Shown piece by piece: positions 35,829 through 46,700 of a stretch of 64,000 nucleotides of DNA. Made by a program: the position numbers and the translations under genes. Positions within the stretch are counted from its first letter, which is position 1; each line of letters begins with the position of its first letter. Under the pieces are notes generated by a model, which was not told where the DNA came from, ran no database searches, and saw only the letters and a list, made by a program, of their open reading frames with translations. Origin of the DNA: Couchioplanes caeruleus. GTDB lineage: Bacteria; Actinomycetota; Actinomycetes; Mycobacteriales; Micromonosporaceae. Location: contig NZ_CP092183.1 of the NCBI RefSeq assembly GCF_023499255.1, positions 6,816,501 through 6,880,500 on the forward strand, read 5' to 3'.

Positions 35829-36752
35829 TCAGTCGTCGTCGAGGGCGCGCAGGGCCTCGCGCAGCAGGTCCGGCGTGCGGTCCGGCGGCTCGGCCTCGAT
35901 GAACAGCCGGCCCATCGCCGCCGCGTAGTGGTCCACGTCCTCGCGCTTGTCCAGGTACAGCCCGCTGGTCAGGTGCTCGATGTAGACCACGTCCGGCAAG
36001 TTCTGGTGCGGGAAGCGCAGGATCGTGAAGGCGCCGCCGGCCGCCGCGTGCCCGCCGGAGCGGAACGGGATGACCTGCAGGCGGATGTAGCGGTGCCGGC
36101 AGGCCTCGATGAGGTGTTCGATCTGCTCGCGCAGCACCTGCTTGCCGCCGATCGGGCGGCGCAGCACCGCCTCGTCGATCACCGCCCACAGCCGCGGCGG
36201 ATCCTCGCGGGCCAGGAGCTGCTTGCGGGCCATCCGCAGGTCGGCACGGCGGTCGATCTCGTCGGCCGAGGCGGTGCCGTGGCCCAGCATGATGACGGCC
36301 CGCGCGTACGCGTCGGTCTGCAGCAGCCCGGGCACGAACTGGATCTCGTACGTGCGGATCAGCTCGGCGGCCTGCTCGAGGTCGAGGTAGTTCTGGAACC
36401 AGGTCGTCAGCACGTCGCCGTACGAGTGCCACCAGCCGGGCGAGTTGGCCTCCCGGGCCAGCGCGAGCAGCCGCTCGTGCTCGCGGGGGTCGCTGACGCC
36501 GTACAGCTTGAGCAGGTCGGTGACGTCGCGCTCCTTGAACGCGACCCGGCCCAGCTCCATCCGGCTGATCTTCGACTCGGAGCCGCGGATCTCGTAGCCC
36601 GCCTTGTCGCGGGTGATGCCCGCGGCCAGGCGGAGGCTGCGCAGCCGGGCGCCCAGCTGCAGCCGGCGGACCGTCGGCCCGCCGTTCTGCTCCGGGGCGC
36701 TCACCGGCAGGCTCCTCTGGTTACGGCGGGCGGACGACAACGGCGTGCTCAC
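35829..36752 (-). CDS. XRE-type HTH regulator with DUF5753 domain
   Basis: The 307-residue protein has an N-terminal helix-turn-helix (about 30-85, LGARLRSLRLAAGITRDKAG ... KISRMELGR) and a C-terminal DUF5753 (Scr1-like) domain with the family segment LIRTYEIQFVPGLLQTDAYA. Such regulators are very common in Micromonosporaceae and are often next to a small DUF397 gene, which is absent here. The role in the cluster is unknown. It could control siderophore genes, but no iron box is seen at its own promoter. The GTG start has an AGGAC site. Its stop lies four bases from the convergent formyltransferase end. Confidence 0.88.
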   Translation of the reverse strand: MSTPLSSARRNQRSLPVSAPEQNGGPTVRRLQLGARLRSLRLAAGITRDKAGYEIRGSESKISRMELGRVAFKERDVTDLLKLYGVSDPREHERLLALAREANSPGWWHSYGDVLTTWFQNYLDLEQAAELIRTYEIQFVPGLLQTDAYARAVIMLGHGTASADEIDRRADLRMARKQLLAREDPPRLWAVIDEAVLRRPIGGKQVLREQIEHLIEACRHRYIRLQVIPFRSGGHAAAGGAFTILRFPHQNLPDVVYIEHLTSGLYLDKREDVDHYAAAMGRLFIEAEPPDRTPDLLREALRALDDD

Positions 36753-36821
36753 GTGGGCGTCCTAACGTGTCGGCTGCGAAGTCCTCGATCGTCGCGGGCA
36801 AAGCATAGACCTGAACCGCTG

Positions 36822-37169
36822 TCAGTCCGCGTATTCTGCCGGATCGAAGATTCGGTCGGTGAGCAAGGCCGGGACCCGGGCCAGCCCGGGGCCGCCCGCG
36901 TCGAGCCAGTCCGCCACCGCGCCGACGAGCCGGTCGTCCAGGACGTCGCCGAGGTGGACGACGCGGGCGCCGCGCCGGCGGGCGTCGGGCGCCGGGTGGA
37001 CGACGACCACATTGGACCGTTCGCACACGCGCAGGCATTCGCTGACGCGTACCCGATGCCGCTCCCCCACCGCGCCGCGGATGGCGGCGAGCTGCGCGTC
37101 GTGATCGACCCCAGGGTGCTTCTCCGCGCTGCCGCAGCAGCAGTCACGGCAGACGGTCAGCGCGCCCAT
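36822..37169 (-). CDS. (2Fe-2S) ferredoxin-domain protein, thioredoxin-like fold
   Basis: The 115-residue protein carries Cys at positions 7, 10, 11, 12, 45 and 49 (VCRDCCCG and ECLRVC), matching the thioredoxin-like [2Fe-2S] ferredoxin pattern C-x(4)-C ... C-x3-C. The segment SNVVVVHP after the last pair is typical. Electron donor and acceptor are unknown. It starts 15 nt downstream of the panD stop on the same strand and so is likely in the iron-box operon. A ferric-siderophore reductase role is an attractive guess. It could also help the monooxygenase. Neither is shown. Confidence 0.75.
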   Translation of the reverse strand: MGALTVCRDCCCGSAEKHPGVDHDAQLAAIRGAVGERHRVRVSECLRVCERSNVVVVHPAPDARRRGARVVHLGDVLDDRLVGAVADWLDAGGPGLARVPALLTDRIFDPAEYAD

Positions 37170-37184
37170 CTTTCTGTTCTTTCC

Positions 37185-37625
37185 TCAGTTTTCCGCTGCG
37201 GACGGGCTGAGCGCCAGGGCCTTGCCGGCGATCTGGCCGGTGGCGCCGGGCACCGGCTCGGACGGGTCGGAGCCGATCTCGACGAGCTCGTTGCGCTCGT
37301 CGACGTGCGCGACCCGCGGCCGGTACGCGGCCCGCTCCGCCTCGTCGACCTGCCGGAACGACATGATGATGATCAGGTCGCCGACCGAGACGAGCCGGGC
37401 GGCGGCGCCGTTGATGCCGATCACGCCGGAGCCGGCGGGGCCCTCGATCACGTACGTCACCAGCCGGGCCCCGTTGTCGATGTCGACCACGTGCACCTGT
37501 TCGCCCTCGACCAGGTCGGCGGCGTCCATGAGGGTCCGGTCGATCGTGATGGAGCCGACGTAGTGCAGGTCCGCCTGGGTCACGGTGGCGCGGTGGATCT
37601 TGCCACCGAGCAGGGTGCGCTGCAT
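37185..37625 (-). CDS. panD: Aspartate 1-decarboxylase (pyruvoyl-dependent), siderophore-linked
   Basis: PanD decarboxylates aspartate to beta-alanine. The 146-residue protein has the self-processing site at Gly24-Ser25 (YVGSITID) that yields the pyruvoyl cofactor, the conserved Tyr58 and Lys9, and [20 protein letters not shown] before the C-terminus. An AAGGA site precedes the ATG. It usually serves pantothenate synthesis, but here it is divergent from a siderophore binding protein across an iron box, with no panB or panC in view. The second NRPS module has a beta-alanine-type code, so this copy most likely feeds siderophore synthesis. Confidence 0.9.
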   Translation of the reverse strand: MQRTLLGGKIHRATVTQADLHYVGSITIDRTLMDAADLVEGEQVHVVDIDNGARLVTYVIEGPAGSGVIGINGAAARLVSVGDLIIIMSFRQVDEAERAAYRPRVAHVDERNELVEIGSDPSEPVPGATGQIAGKALALSPSAAEN

Positions 37626-37674
37626 GTCTGCGGTCCTTACGGATCGGGCCGGGGCGGTACCCCCGGCGATGAAG

Positions 37675-37693
37675 CAAAGTTAGCCTAACCTAA
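37675..37693. promoter_or_regulatory. Iron box between panD and the siderophore-binding protein gene
   Basis: CAAAGTTAGCCTAACCTAA keeps the core GTTAGnCTAACCTAA of the DtxR/IdeR consensus. The left end is degenerate. It lies 50 nt from the panD start and 43 nt from the binding-protein start and can control both. Confidence 0.85.
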
Positions 37694-37736
37694 TCTGACG
37701 GCTCGGCCACCGGATCACCGACCCCCTGGAGACCTC

Positions 37737-38747
37737 ATGACTTCCCGCGTCCACGGCCGGCGACGGGTCCTCACCGTCGTCGCCGCCGGTCTGCTCGCCG
37801 CCGCCACCGCCACCGCGTGCGCGTCCGATGAGGACACCGCAGCCGCACCCACCGCCTCCGGGTCCGCCGCCTTCCCCGTGAGCATCGAGCACAAGTTCGG
37901 CTCGACCACCATCGAGAAGCAGCCCGAGCGGGTCGTCACCGTCGGCTGGAACGACCAGGACCCGGTGCTCGCGCTGGGCGTCGTACCGGTCAGCACCCGG
38001 GAGTGGTTCACCGAGTACCCGACGTACCCGTGGGTGCGGTCCGCGCTCGGCGGCAAGCAGCTGAGCACCTTCTCCGCGGAGCTCAACTTCGAGGCGATCA
38101 TCGAACAGCAGCCGGACCTCATCCTCGCGATCTACGAGACGATCTCGAAGGAGACGTACGAGAAGCTCTCGCAGATCGCACCGACGGTCATCCAGTCCTC
38201 CGCGTACGCCGACGAGCAGACGCCCTGGGACGTGCAGACCCGTACGGTCGGCAAGGCGCTCGGCAAGACCGCCGAGGCCGAGGCGCTGGTGGCGAAGGTC
38301 GACGCGAGGATCGACGAGGCGAAGCGGGCCAACCCGCAGTTCGCCGGCAAAACGCTCGTGGTCGATTTCGGTCCCGAGAAGGGCCAGCACTGGCTGATCC
38401 CGGCCAAGGACCCGCGCCGGGCGCTGTTCGACGCGCTCGGCTTCACGGCGCAGTCGGAGTCGGAAGAGGTCAGCGAGGAGCGCCTCGACCTGCTCGACCG
38501 GGACGTGCTGTTCGTCAACGGAGCGACCAAGAAGGACATGGCGGCCTCACCGGCGTTCGCCCGCCTCAAGGTCGTCAAGGAGGACCGCACCCTGTACACG
38601 TCCTTCTCCACGCCACTGGGCGGGGCGCTGGCGTACAGCGGGCCGAACGCGTTGCTCTACGCCCTGGACGTGCTCGTGCCGCAGCTGCGCAACGCGACCG
38701 ACGGCGACCCGGCGACGGCGGTCACGGACCTGTCCGAGGTCGCCTGA
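37737..38747 (+). CDS. Iron-siderophore ABC transporter substrate-binding lipoprotein
   Basis: This FecB/FhuD-type lipoprotein captures ferric siderophore outside the membrane. The 336-residue protein has a signal peptide with Cys28 (ATATAC) after a basic start, then two lobes joined by a long helix. The family segments RVVTVGWNDQDPVLALGVVP, NFEAIIEQQPDLILAIYETI, then FGPEKGQHWLIPAKDPRRAL are visible. GGAG precedes the ATG. The expected permease and ATPase genes are not adjacent, so they must lie elsewhere or be shared. Iron control by the box at 37675-37693 is expected. Confidence 0.92.
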   Translation: MTSRVHGRRRVLTVVAAGLLAAATATACASDEDTAAAPTASGSAAFPVSIEHKFGSTTIEKQPERVVTVGWNDQDPVLALGVVPVSTREWFTEYPTYPWVRSALGGKQLSTFSAELNFEAIIEQQPDLILAIYETISKETYEKLSQIAPTVIQSSAYADEQTPWDVQTRTVGKALGKTAEAEALVAKVDARIDEAKRANPQFAGKTLVVDFGPEKGQHWLIPAKDPRRALFDALGFTAQSESEEVSEERLDLLDRDVLFVNGATKKDMAASPAFARLKVVKEDRTLYTSFSTPLGGALAYSGPNALLYALDVLVPQLRNATDGDPATAVTDLSEVA

Positions 38748-38956
38748 CCCCGTACGGGTAAACGGGCCGGCGACCGGAATCGGCACATATGAAGCGCAAA
38801 CCTCAGGTCGGCGCATCGACCTCGGCCGTTCGGCTGGAATCCCTGGTCACTCGGCCGCAGCCAGCGCCATCGAGCGCGTTGTATGGTCGGCGGCGCCTGC
38901 GACAGCCGGCGCCGGGAGCTCCCCCTCCCGAGCGCCCGACGAACGAGGACGGACAC

Positions 38957-40075
38957 GTGTCGAAAGCTCACCGTGGTCTGCTGGCGGCCGGCCTGGCCGC
39001 CGCAGTGGTCGGCTCGATGGGAGTCGTGTGGACGCTCGGCGCGGACGCCGCCGAGAGCCCGGACCCGAGCGCGCCCGCCGCCGCGTCAGCCGTGGACGCC
39101 GACGACCCGAGCACGCCGGCCCGGGCGGACGAGCCGAGCCCGCCGCCCCTGCTGCCGTGGGGTGAGGCACCCTCCCCCGCCAAGCAAGCGCCCGTCGGCG
39201 CGGACAGCGCCGAAGTGGCCGCGGCCGGCGCGGACGCCGCGCCGGAGAACGCATCGCACACCACCGTCGCCGGGTACGGGCCCAAGGGCCGCACCGGTCC
39301 CTCCGGTTCACTCAAGCGCGAGCGCATCTCCGGGGTGAAGACGGCCGCCCCGGCGCCCGCGGAGGTCACCGCCGCCGGCACTCCGACCACGAAGGCCGCG
39401 GCCGCCACGGACTGGAACTACTTCTACTCGGGCGCCCGGCAGATCGAGACCTCCGACGGCGCCTGGGCGAACCTGGACATCCGCAAGCCGTGGCTGAGCG
39501 CGAACGACGCGCACACGCTCGCCGAGATCTCGGTGCAGTCCGCGGACAGCAACCAGATCATCGAGGTCGGCTGGACGATCGACCGCAAGCTGAACAAGGA
39601 CGACGACCCGCACCTGTTCGTCTACTACTGGAAGGACAAGACCCGCACCTGCTACAACAAGTGCGGTTTCACGTCCAAGAGCGACAACGTCAAGCCGGGT
39701 GACACACTGCCGACGGGCACGACCAAGCGCTTCGGCATCCAGCACTTCGACGGCGTGTGGTGGGTCGCGTACGACTCCGAGTGGCTCGGTTACTTCGACG
39801 ACAGCCTGTGGGACGGTCGCTACACCCAGTCCGGGATGGTGCAGTTCTTCGGCGAGGTGGCCGCCCTCAACACCAAGCCGTGCACCGACATGGGCAACGG
39901 CCAGCTCGGCACCAGCAAGACGGCCCTGACGTTCGGCACGATCTCGCTGACCAACAGCCAGGTTCCGGCGAAGGTCGACCTGATCGACGACACGAACGCC
40001 ACGTACTACACCTCCGCCAGGGCGGAGAGTGAGGGACAGCGCAACTTCCGGTACGGCGGCCCCGGCGGCTGCTGA
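38957..40075 (+). CDS. Secreted neprosin-domain protein (DUF239-like)
   Basis: The 372-residue protein has a signal sequence (KAHRGLLAAGLAAAVVGSMG), a long Pro/Ala-rich linker (about 30-130) and a C-terminal domain resembling neprosin, a prolyl peptidase fold first known from plants. Visible features are VGWTIDRKLNKDDDPHLFVY, the Cys pair TCYNKCGFTSKS and WWVAYDSEWLGYFDDSLWDG. The catalytic residues of neprosin have not been checked. The GTG at 38957 is chosen because it starts the signal peptide; an earlier ATG at 38789 would add an atypical leader. Its link to the siderophore is not evident. Confidence 0.7.
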   Translation: MSKAHRGLLAAGLAAAVVGSMGVVWTLGADAAESPDPSAPAAASAVDADDPSTPARADEPSPPPLLPWGEAPSPAKQAPVGADSAEVAAAGADAAPENASHTTVAGYGPKGRTGPSGSLKRERISGVKTAAPAPAEVTAAGTPTTKAAAATDWNYFYSGARQIETSDGAWANLDIRKPWLSANDAHTLAEISVQSADSNQIIEVGWTIDRKLNKDDDPHLFVYYWKDKTRTCYNKCGFTSKSDNVKPGDTLPTGTTKRFGIQHFDGVWWVAYDSEWLGYFDDSLWDGRYTQSGMVQFFGEVAALNTKPCTDMGNGQLGTSKTALTFGTISLTNSQVPAKVDLIDDTNATYYTSARAESEGQRNFRYGGPGGC

Positions 40076-40089
40076 CCGGCGGACGTTCA

Positions 40090-40124
40090 CGACAGGGGCG
40101 GTCCTTCGCGGGCCGCCCCTGTCG
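40090..40124. terminator. Hairpin terminator between the neprosin gene and the NRPS
   Basis: CGACAGGGGCGG (40090-40101) pairs with CCGCCCCTGTCG (40113-40124) across an 11-nt loop. It separates the convergent neprosin-like gene (+) and the NRPS (-) and may end both. Confidence 0.75.
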
Positions 40125-40129
40125 CTGTG

Positions 40130-43100
40130 TCAGGCCCCGAGGGCGGCGGCCAGCAGCGGGCCGAGCCGCTCCAGCGTCGCCGGGTCCAGCAGCTCCGAGT
40201 GCGCCACGGGCAGCTCGTGGACCTCGAGGCCGGCGGTGAGCGGGCGCCACGCGGGCGCGGCCGGTCCGGCGAAGCCCTGCTCCGGCACGGTGGCCTCGAC
40301 GAAGAACACCGTCCCCGGGTACGCGGGCAGCTCGGCGGCCGCCATCAGCGCGTCGGCGGCGAGATAGCTCTCCAGCACCCGCGCGATCTGCCCGTCGGTG
40401 AGGGCGGCCACGGCACCCCCGGCGTCCCGGACGAACGCGACCGCCTCCGGCAGCGTCAGCTCGCCCGGCACCGTGTAGCCCATCTCGGTCAGCAGTGCAG
40501 CCACGGTGGACGCCGAGGTGCCGTCGCGGCGGGCGTCGAGCATGCCCACGAAGGTCACCTCGCGGCCACGGGCGCGCAGGTCGGCCGCCACGGCCAGCGC
40601 CACGGCACCGCCGAACGACCAGCCGAGCAGGCGGACCGGCCCGGCCGGCCACGCGGCCTCGACCCGGCCGGCGTGCGCGGCGGCCAGCGCGGTCAGGGTC
40701 GCCGGCCGGTCGCCGCCGGAGAGCAGCGGCGACTGCAGGCCGATCAGGGGTACGCCGAGATGCCGCGTGAGTCCGGCGAACTGCCAGCTCAGCCCGCTCG
40801 CCGGGGCCACGCAGAACAGCGGCGGCCCGTCGCCCGCGGCCAGCTGGACGACCGGTGCGAGCGCGTCGCCGGCCGGGGCCCCGCCGGCCAGCAGCCGTGC
40901 CACTCCGGCGACGGTCGGTGCCGTGAACAGCCGGGCCACCGGGATCTCCGCGCCGAGCTCGTGCCGCAGGGCGGTGGCCAGCCGTACGAGCAGCAACGAA
41001 TGCCCGCCGAGCGCGAAGAAGTCGTCGTCGGCGCCCACCGCCGCGACGCCTAGCAGCCGCGCGACGATCCGAGCCACCGTCTCCTCCGTCCGTGACCGCG
41101 GCGCGGTGGAGGTGACCGCCGCGACGCCGGCCTCGGGCAGCGCGTCGCGGTCGACCTTGCCGTTCGGGGTCAGCGGGAGCTCGTCGAGCACATGGCACAC
41201 CGCGGGGATCATGTAGCCGGGCAGCGCCGACTCGAACAGCGCGGTCAGCGACGCCCGGGAGAACCGCGGGGTCGTGGTCACGTACGCGACCAGCCGCTCC
41301 CCGCGCGCGACCACGACGGCCCGCGTGACGTCCGGGTGGGACAGGGCGACCGACTCGATCTCGCCGAGCTCGATGCGGAACCCGCGCACCTTGACCTGGT
41401 GGTCGGTGCGCCCGAGATATTCCAGGCGCCCGTCGCGCCACCGGGCGAGGTCCCCGGTGCGATACAACCGGCCGGGGCCGTACGGGTCGGCGACGAACCG
41501 GGACGCGGTCAGCCCCGGCCGCCCGAGGTAACCCCGGGTGACCTGGGCGCCGCCGAGGTACAGCTCCCCCGCCACCCCGGGCGGCACGGGCTGCAGCCAC
41601 TCGTCGAGCACGGCCGCCGTGGTGCCGGGCAGCGGTCGGCCGATCGAGCCGTCCCAGCCGGCGTCCACCTCGTCGGCGGTGGCCCACACGGTGACCTCGG
41701 TGGGGCCGTACAGGTTGACGACGGCGGCGGCGCGTTCGTGCAGGGCCCGGGCGAGCGGGACGGGCAGCGCCTCGCCGCCGACGAGCGCCCGGACGCCGGA
41801 CAGGTCCACGTCGGACGCCTCCAGCAGCGCCGCCCAGAGCGACGGTGTCGCCTGCATCGCGGTGATCCGCTCGGTCTCCAGCAGCCGGGCCAGCAGCAGC
41901 GGGTCGCGTACCTGCTCGGGGGTGGCGAGCACGATCGTGCCGCCCGCGCGCAGCGTGCCGAGCAGCTCCAGCACGGAGATGTCGAAGGACAGCGTCGTCA
42001 CCGCCAGCAGTCGTTCGCCGGGTTCCAGCGGGAGCGCGGCCAGGAACGCCTCTCGGTCGCGGCGGGTGACGACGACGCCCTTGGGACGCCCGGTGGAACC
42101 GGAGGTGTAGATGACGTACGCGGCGGTGTCCGGGTGCGGGGTCACCGCCGGCGCGGGTGCCGGGGTGACGCCGGCGAGGAAGGCCTCGTCGATGACCACG
42201 GCGGGCCGCGCGTCCTCGATCATGAGCTGCCGCCGGGCGGCCGGGAAGGCCGGGTCCAGCGGCAGGTAGGCGGCGCCGGCCTTGCCCACGCCCAGCACCG
42301 CGACGACCAGGCCGGCCGAGCGCGGGAGGTGGATGCCCACGATGCTCTCCGGCCCGGCGCCCCGGGCGGCGAGCGCGGCGGCCACCGCGTCCGAGGCCCG
42401 GTCGAGGTCGGCGTACGTGACATGCCGCCCGTCGGCGACCAGCGCGACGTCCTCCGGCCGCGCGACCACCGGGGTGCCGGCCGGGGCGACCGGCCGCCGG
42501 TCCAGCTCGGCGAGGTCCGCGGGGGTGAGCACCGGCACCCGGGTCACCGGCACGGAGGGGTCCTCGGAGACCGCGGCGAGCAGCACGGCGAGGCGGTCCA
42601 GCAGGCGGGCCGCGGTGGTGCCGGTGAACCGGTCGGCGTCGTACTCGCAGGTCACCTCGATGCCGTCGGCGCCGCCGTCGACGAACGTGACGGTGAGGTC
42701 CACCTTCGGATCGGCGGCGAACCCGGGGGCCGCCAGCACGGGCAGGCCCAGCAGCGTGCCGTCCCCGGCGGGCCGCGGGAAGTAGCCGATCATCACCTGG
42801 AACAGCGGGTTGCGGCCCGGCACCCGCGGCGGGTTGACGAGCTCCACGACCTGCTGGAACGGCACGTCGGCGTGCTCGTACGCGGCCAGGTCGGCGGCAC
42901 GCACCCGGCGCAGCAGCTCGGCGAAGCTGGGCGCGCCGGACAGGTCGGCGCGCAGCACGACGGTGTTGACGAAGAACCCGACGAGGTCGTCCAGGGCGGC
43001 GTCACCGCGGCCGGAGGTGGGGCTGCCGATCGGGATGTCGGTGCCGGCGCCGTGCCGGTGCAGCAGCGTGGCGAGGGCGGCGTGCAGGAGCATGAACACG

Positions 43101-43779
43101 CTCGCCGATTGCGCCCCGGCGATGTCCCGCAGCTTCCCGGCGAGCTCCGGCGGCAGCGTCGTCGTGACCACACCGGCCGGGCGGCGGGTGGCCGTACGCG
43201 GCCCGTCGGCGGGCAGGGTGATCTCGTCGGGCAGGCCGCGCAGGGCGTCGCGCCAGAAGTCGCCGGACGGTTCCGGCAGGGACAGGACGTAGTCGGCGTA
43301 CTGCACGGGCAGCGGTTCCCAGCCCGGTGCGTGACCGGCGAGGCGTGCCGCGTACGCGGTGTCGAGGTCGCGCAGCAGCGGCCGGTCGGACCACTCGTCC
43401 ATGGCGATGTGGTGCAGCACCAGCGCGAGCACGCTGCCGGCTCCCTCGTCGATCACGGCGGCCCGGATCGGCAGGTCGGCGCCCAGGTCGAACGGGCGCG
43501 CGACCAGGCCGGCGACGGTCACGCCCGTCTCCACCGGCACCGTCGCCGGCGCCGGCAGGATGTGCTGGGCCGACGATCGGATCACCGTACGCAGCACCTC
43601 GTGCCGGGCCACCACGTCCGCGAGCGCGCGGGACAGGGCGGTCAGGTCCGGGTGCCCGCCGAGGCGCACGAGCAGCGGGTAGGTGTAGGCGCTCGAGCCG
43701 GGTTCGAGCTGGTCGAGCAGCCACAGCCGCTGCTGCGCCGGCGAGAGCGGCAGGACCTCGGGCCGCTGGCGGGCGGTCA
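40130..43779 (-). other. NRPS module 6: C, A (glycine), T, TE
   Basis: C5 reads [10 protein letters not shown], with both His kept and the final Gly changed to Glu. A6 reads D-I-L-Q-L-G-L-V-W, matching the glycine code. T6 is GGHS. The type I thioesterase has GWSFGG (Ser near residue 6744) and a C-terminal VAHSELL carrying the likely catalytic His. Confidence 0.8.
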
Positions 43780-46700
43780 GGGGGGCGCGCGCCGGCCCGG
43801 TGGTGGCCCGGGCGAGGCGTTCCGGCGTACGCGCGTCGAACAGCGCCCGCAGCGACAGGTCCCCGCCGAGTTCCGCGCGCACCCGGCCGAGCAGCCGCAA
43901 GGCGGTCAGCGAGTGCCCACCGGCGTCGAAGAAGTCGTCCTCCACGCCGAAGGACGGCAGCTCCAGCACCTCGGCGAAGAGCTCGCAGAGACGGCGTTCC
44001 CGGTCGCCGGCGGGCGGCCGCGACGACGTCGTCACCGTCGTGGCGGCCGGCAGCGCGGCGGTGTCGAGCTTGCCGTTGACGGTCAGCGGCAACGCGTCGA
44101 GCACCCCGTAGCGGCCGGGGACCATGTAGGACGGCAACCGCTCGGCCACGACCGCCCGCACCCGCGCCGGGCTGACATCGCCGACGAGATACGCGTGCAG
44201 CTGCCCATCGCGCGCCACCACCGCGGCCTGCCGCACCCCGGGCACCGCCGCGACCGCGGACTCGACCTCACCCAGCTCGATCCGGTAGCCGCGGATCTTC
44301 ACCTGGTCATCGCTGCGCCCGAGAAAGTCCAGGTTGCCGTCCGCCCGCTCCCGCACCAGGTCGCCGGTGCGGTACAGCCGGCTGCCGTCCGGCCCGGCGA
44401 CGAACCGCGAGGCCGTCAGCCCCGGACGGTTCAGGTAGCCGCGGGCCAGCCCGGCGCCGCCGATGTAGAGCTCACCGATGACACCGGGCGGCACGGTACG
44501 CAGCCATCCGTCCAGGACGTACCCGGTGGTGTTGAAGATGGGCCTGCCGACCGTGGGCGTGGCGCTGTCCGAGGTGCCCGCGCCCAGGGTGTTGATCGTG
44601 TACTCCGTGGGCCCGTACAGGTTGTAGCCGATCCCGCCGAGCCGGGCCCAGACCGCCTCGCTGACCGGCTCGCCGCCCAGCAGCACGAGGCAGGGCCGGT
44701 GGTCGCTGTCGAGCAGCCCTTCGTCCAGCAGCGCCTGCGCGTAGGTCGGCGTCACGTTGATGACGTCGACGCGGTGCTCGGCGCAGTACGCGACCAATGC
44801 CCGCCCGTCGCGCCGCAGCTCTTCGTCGGCGATGTGCACGTGGTGTCCCTCGACCAGCCACAGCAGCTCCTCCCACGACATGTCGAAGGAGAAGCTGACG
44901 GTGTGCGCGATCGTCAGGATCCGCCCGCCGGCCGCGGCAACCGTCGGCCCGAAGATCTCGGCGCGATGGTTGAGCTGCATGTTCGTCAGCCCCCGGTACG
45001 GCGTGACGACACCCTTCGGCCTTCCCGTAGACCCGGAGGTGTAGATGACGTAGGCGGGATCATCGGGATGTACCGACGTTGTCACCGGTTCACCATCCAC
45101 CGGCATCCCGTCCAGTGACGAGAGCACCAGCAGCGGACGCGCGTCGTCGATCATCGCCTGCCGCCGCTCGGCCGGCAGGTCCAGATCCAGCGGCAGGTAC
45201 GCCGCCCCCGCCCGCAACACCGCGAACAGCGCCACCACCATGTCGATACCGCGCGGCAGCGCCAGCCCCACGATCTGCTCCGGCCCGGCCCCCCGCGCGA
45301 TCAGTCCCCGCGCCACCGCGTCGATCCGGGCGTCGAGTTCGGCATAGCTGAGCGTGGTGCCGTCATGGGTGAGCGCGTCGGCGTCCGGCGTCCGGGCCGC
45401 CTGCCCGGCCAGCATGTCCGCGATCGTGACCGCCGGGATGCGGGTCACGACACCGGTCCGCGGCCTCGGCGTGGGCAGCTCGATCGACGCGACGCTCGCG
45501 GCGGTGTCGAAGCCGGTCAGCACCGCGTGCAACCGGTCCAGCAGGGACTTCGCCTGTTCGGCGGGGACCACGTCGGGCCGGTACTCGAGCCGGATGCGCA
45601 GCGCCCGTCCCGGGGTGGCCACCCAGGTCAGCGGGTAGTGGGTGGCGTCGACCGCCTCGACGCCCACGATGCCGTGCTCGGCCTCCAGGTCGTCGAACGT
45701 GTCGTCGGCGAGGAAGTTCTGCAGCACGTACAGGCTGTCGAAGAGCGGGCCGCGACCCACCGCGCGCTGAATGTCGCCCAGGCCGACGTACTCGTGGGCC
45801 ATGAGGTCGAGGCGCTCGGCCTGGACCCGCCGCAGGACGTCGCCGACCGGCTCGGCCGCGTCGAGGGTGACGCGCTGCGGCACGGTGTTGAGGAAGACGC
45901 CGACGACCTCCTCGATGCCGTCCAGCTCGGTGGGGCGCCCGGCCACGGTGGTGCCGAAGACGGCCTCGGACCGGCCCGACGCGTGGCCGAGCACGATCCC
46001 GAGCGCGGTGCTGAGCACGGCGTTGAGCGTCACCCCGGCCGCTCGAGCCTGCCCGACGAGGTGCGCGGTCTGCTCCTCGGTGAACCGCACGGCGAGGCTG
46101 CGGGCGAGAACCGGCCGGGTACCGGCTGCGGCCGGGTAGAGGATCGTCGGTTCCGCCCCGGCCAGGGACGCGGCCCACGCCCGCACGGACGCCGCGCTGT
46201 CCTGCCGGTCGATCCACGCGAGGTAGTCGGTGAAGCTCGCGCTCTTCTGCGGTACGGGCCGGCCGGCGTACGCGCCGAACAGGTCCCGCAGCACCAGCTC
46301 CCGCGACCACCCGTCCCACAGCAGCAGGTGGTATGTGAACAGCAGCCGGTCCCGCCCGCCGGGCAGCCGTACGACGGTGAGGCGCGCGAGGGGCGGCTCG
46401 GCGAGATCGAACGGCCGGCTCCGGTCGGCGGCCATCACCGCGCCGAGGTCGGCGGGATCCTCGATCACCTCGACGCTCACCGGGACGGATCGGCGCAGCA
46501 GGGCGACCGGCTTGCCGCGGCCGGCGTCGGTGAACGCGAGCCGGGCGGCCGGGTTGGCGTCGAGCACGGCCGCGAAGGCGCGTTCCAGGGCGGCGACATC
46601 CAGGCGGTGGTCCACGTCGAACGCGTTCTGGGCGATGTAGACGTCCGCGTCACCGGCGAGCTTCGCCTGGAAGAACAGCCCTTCCTGCAGCGGGGACAGC

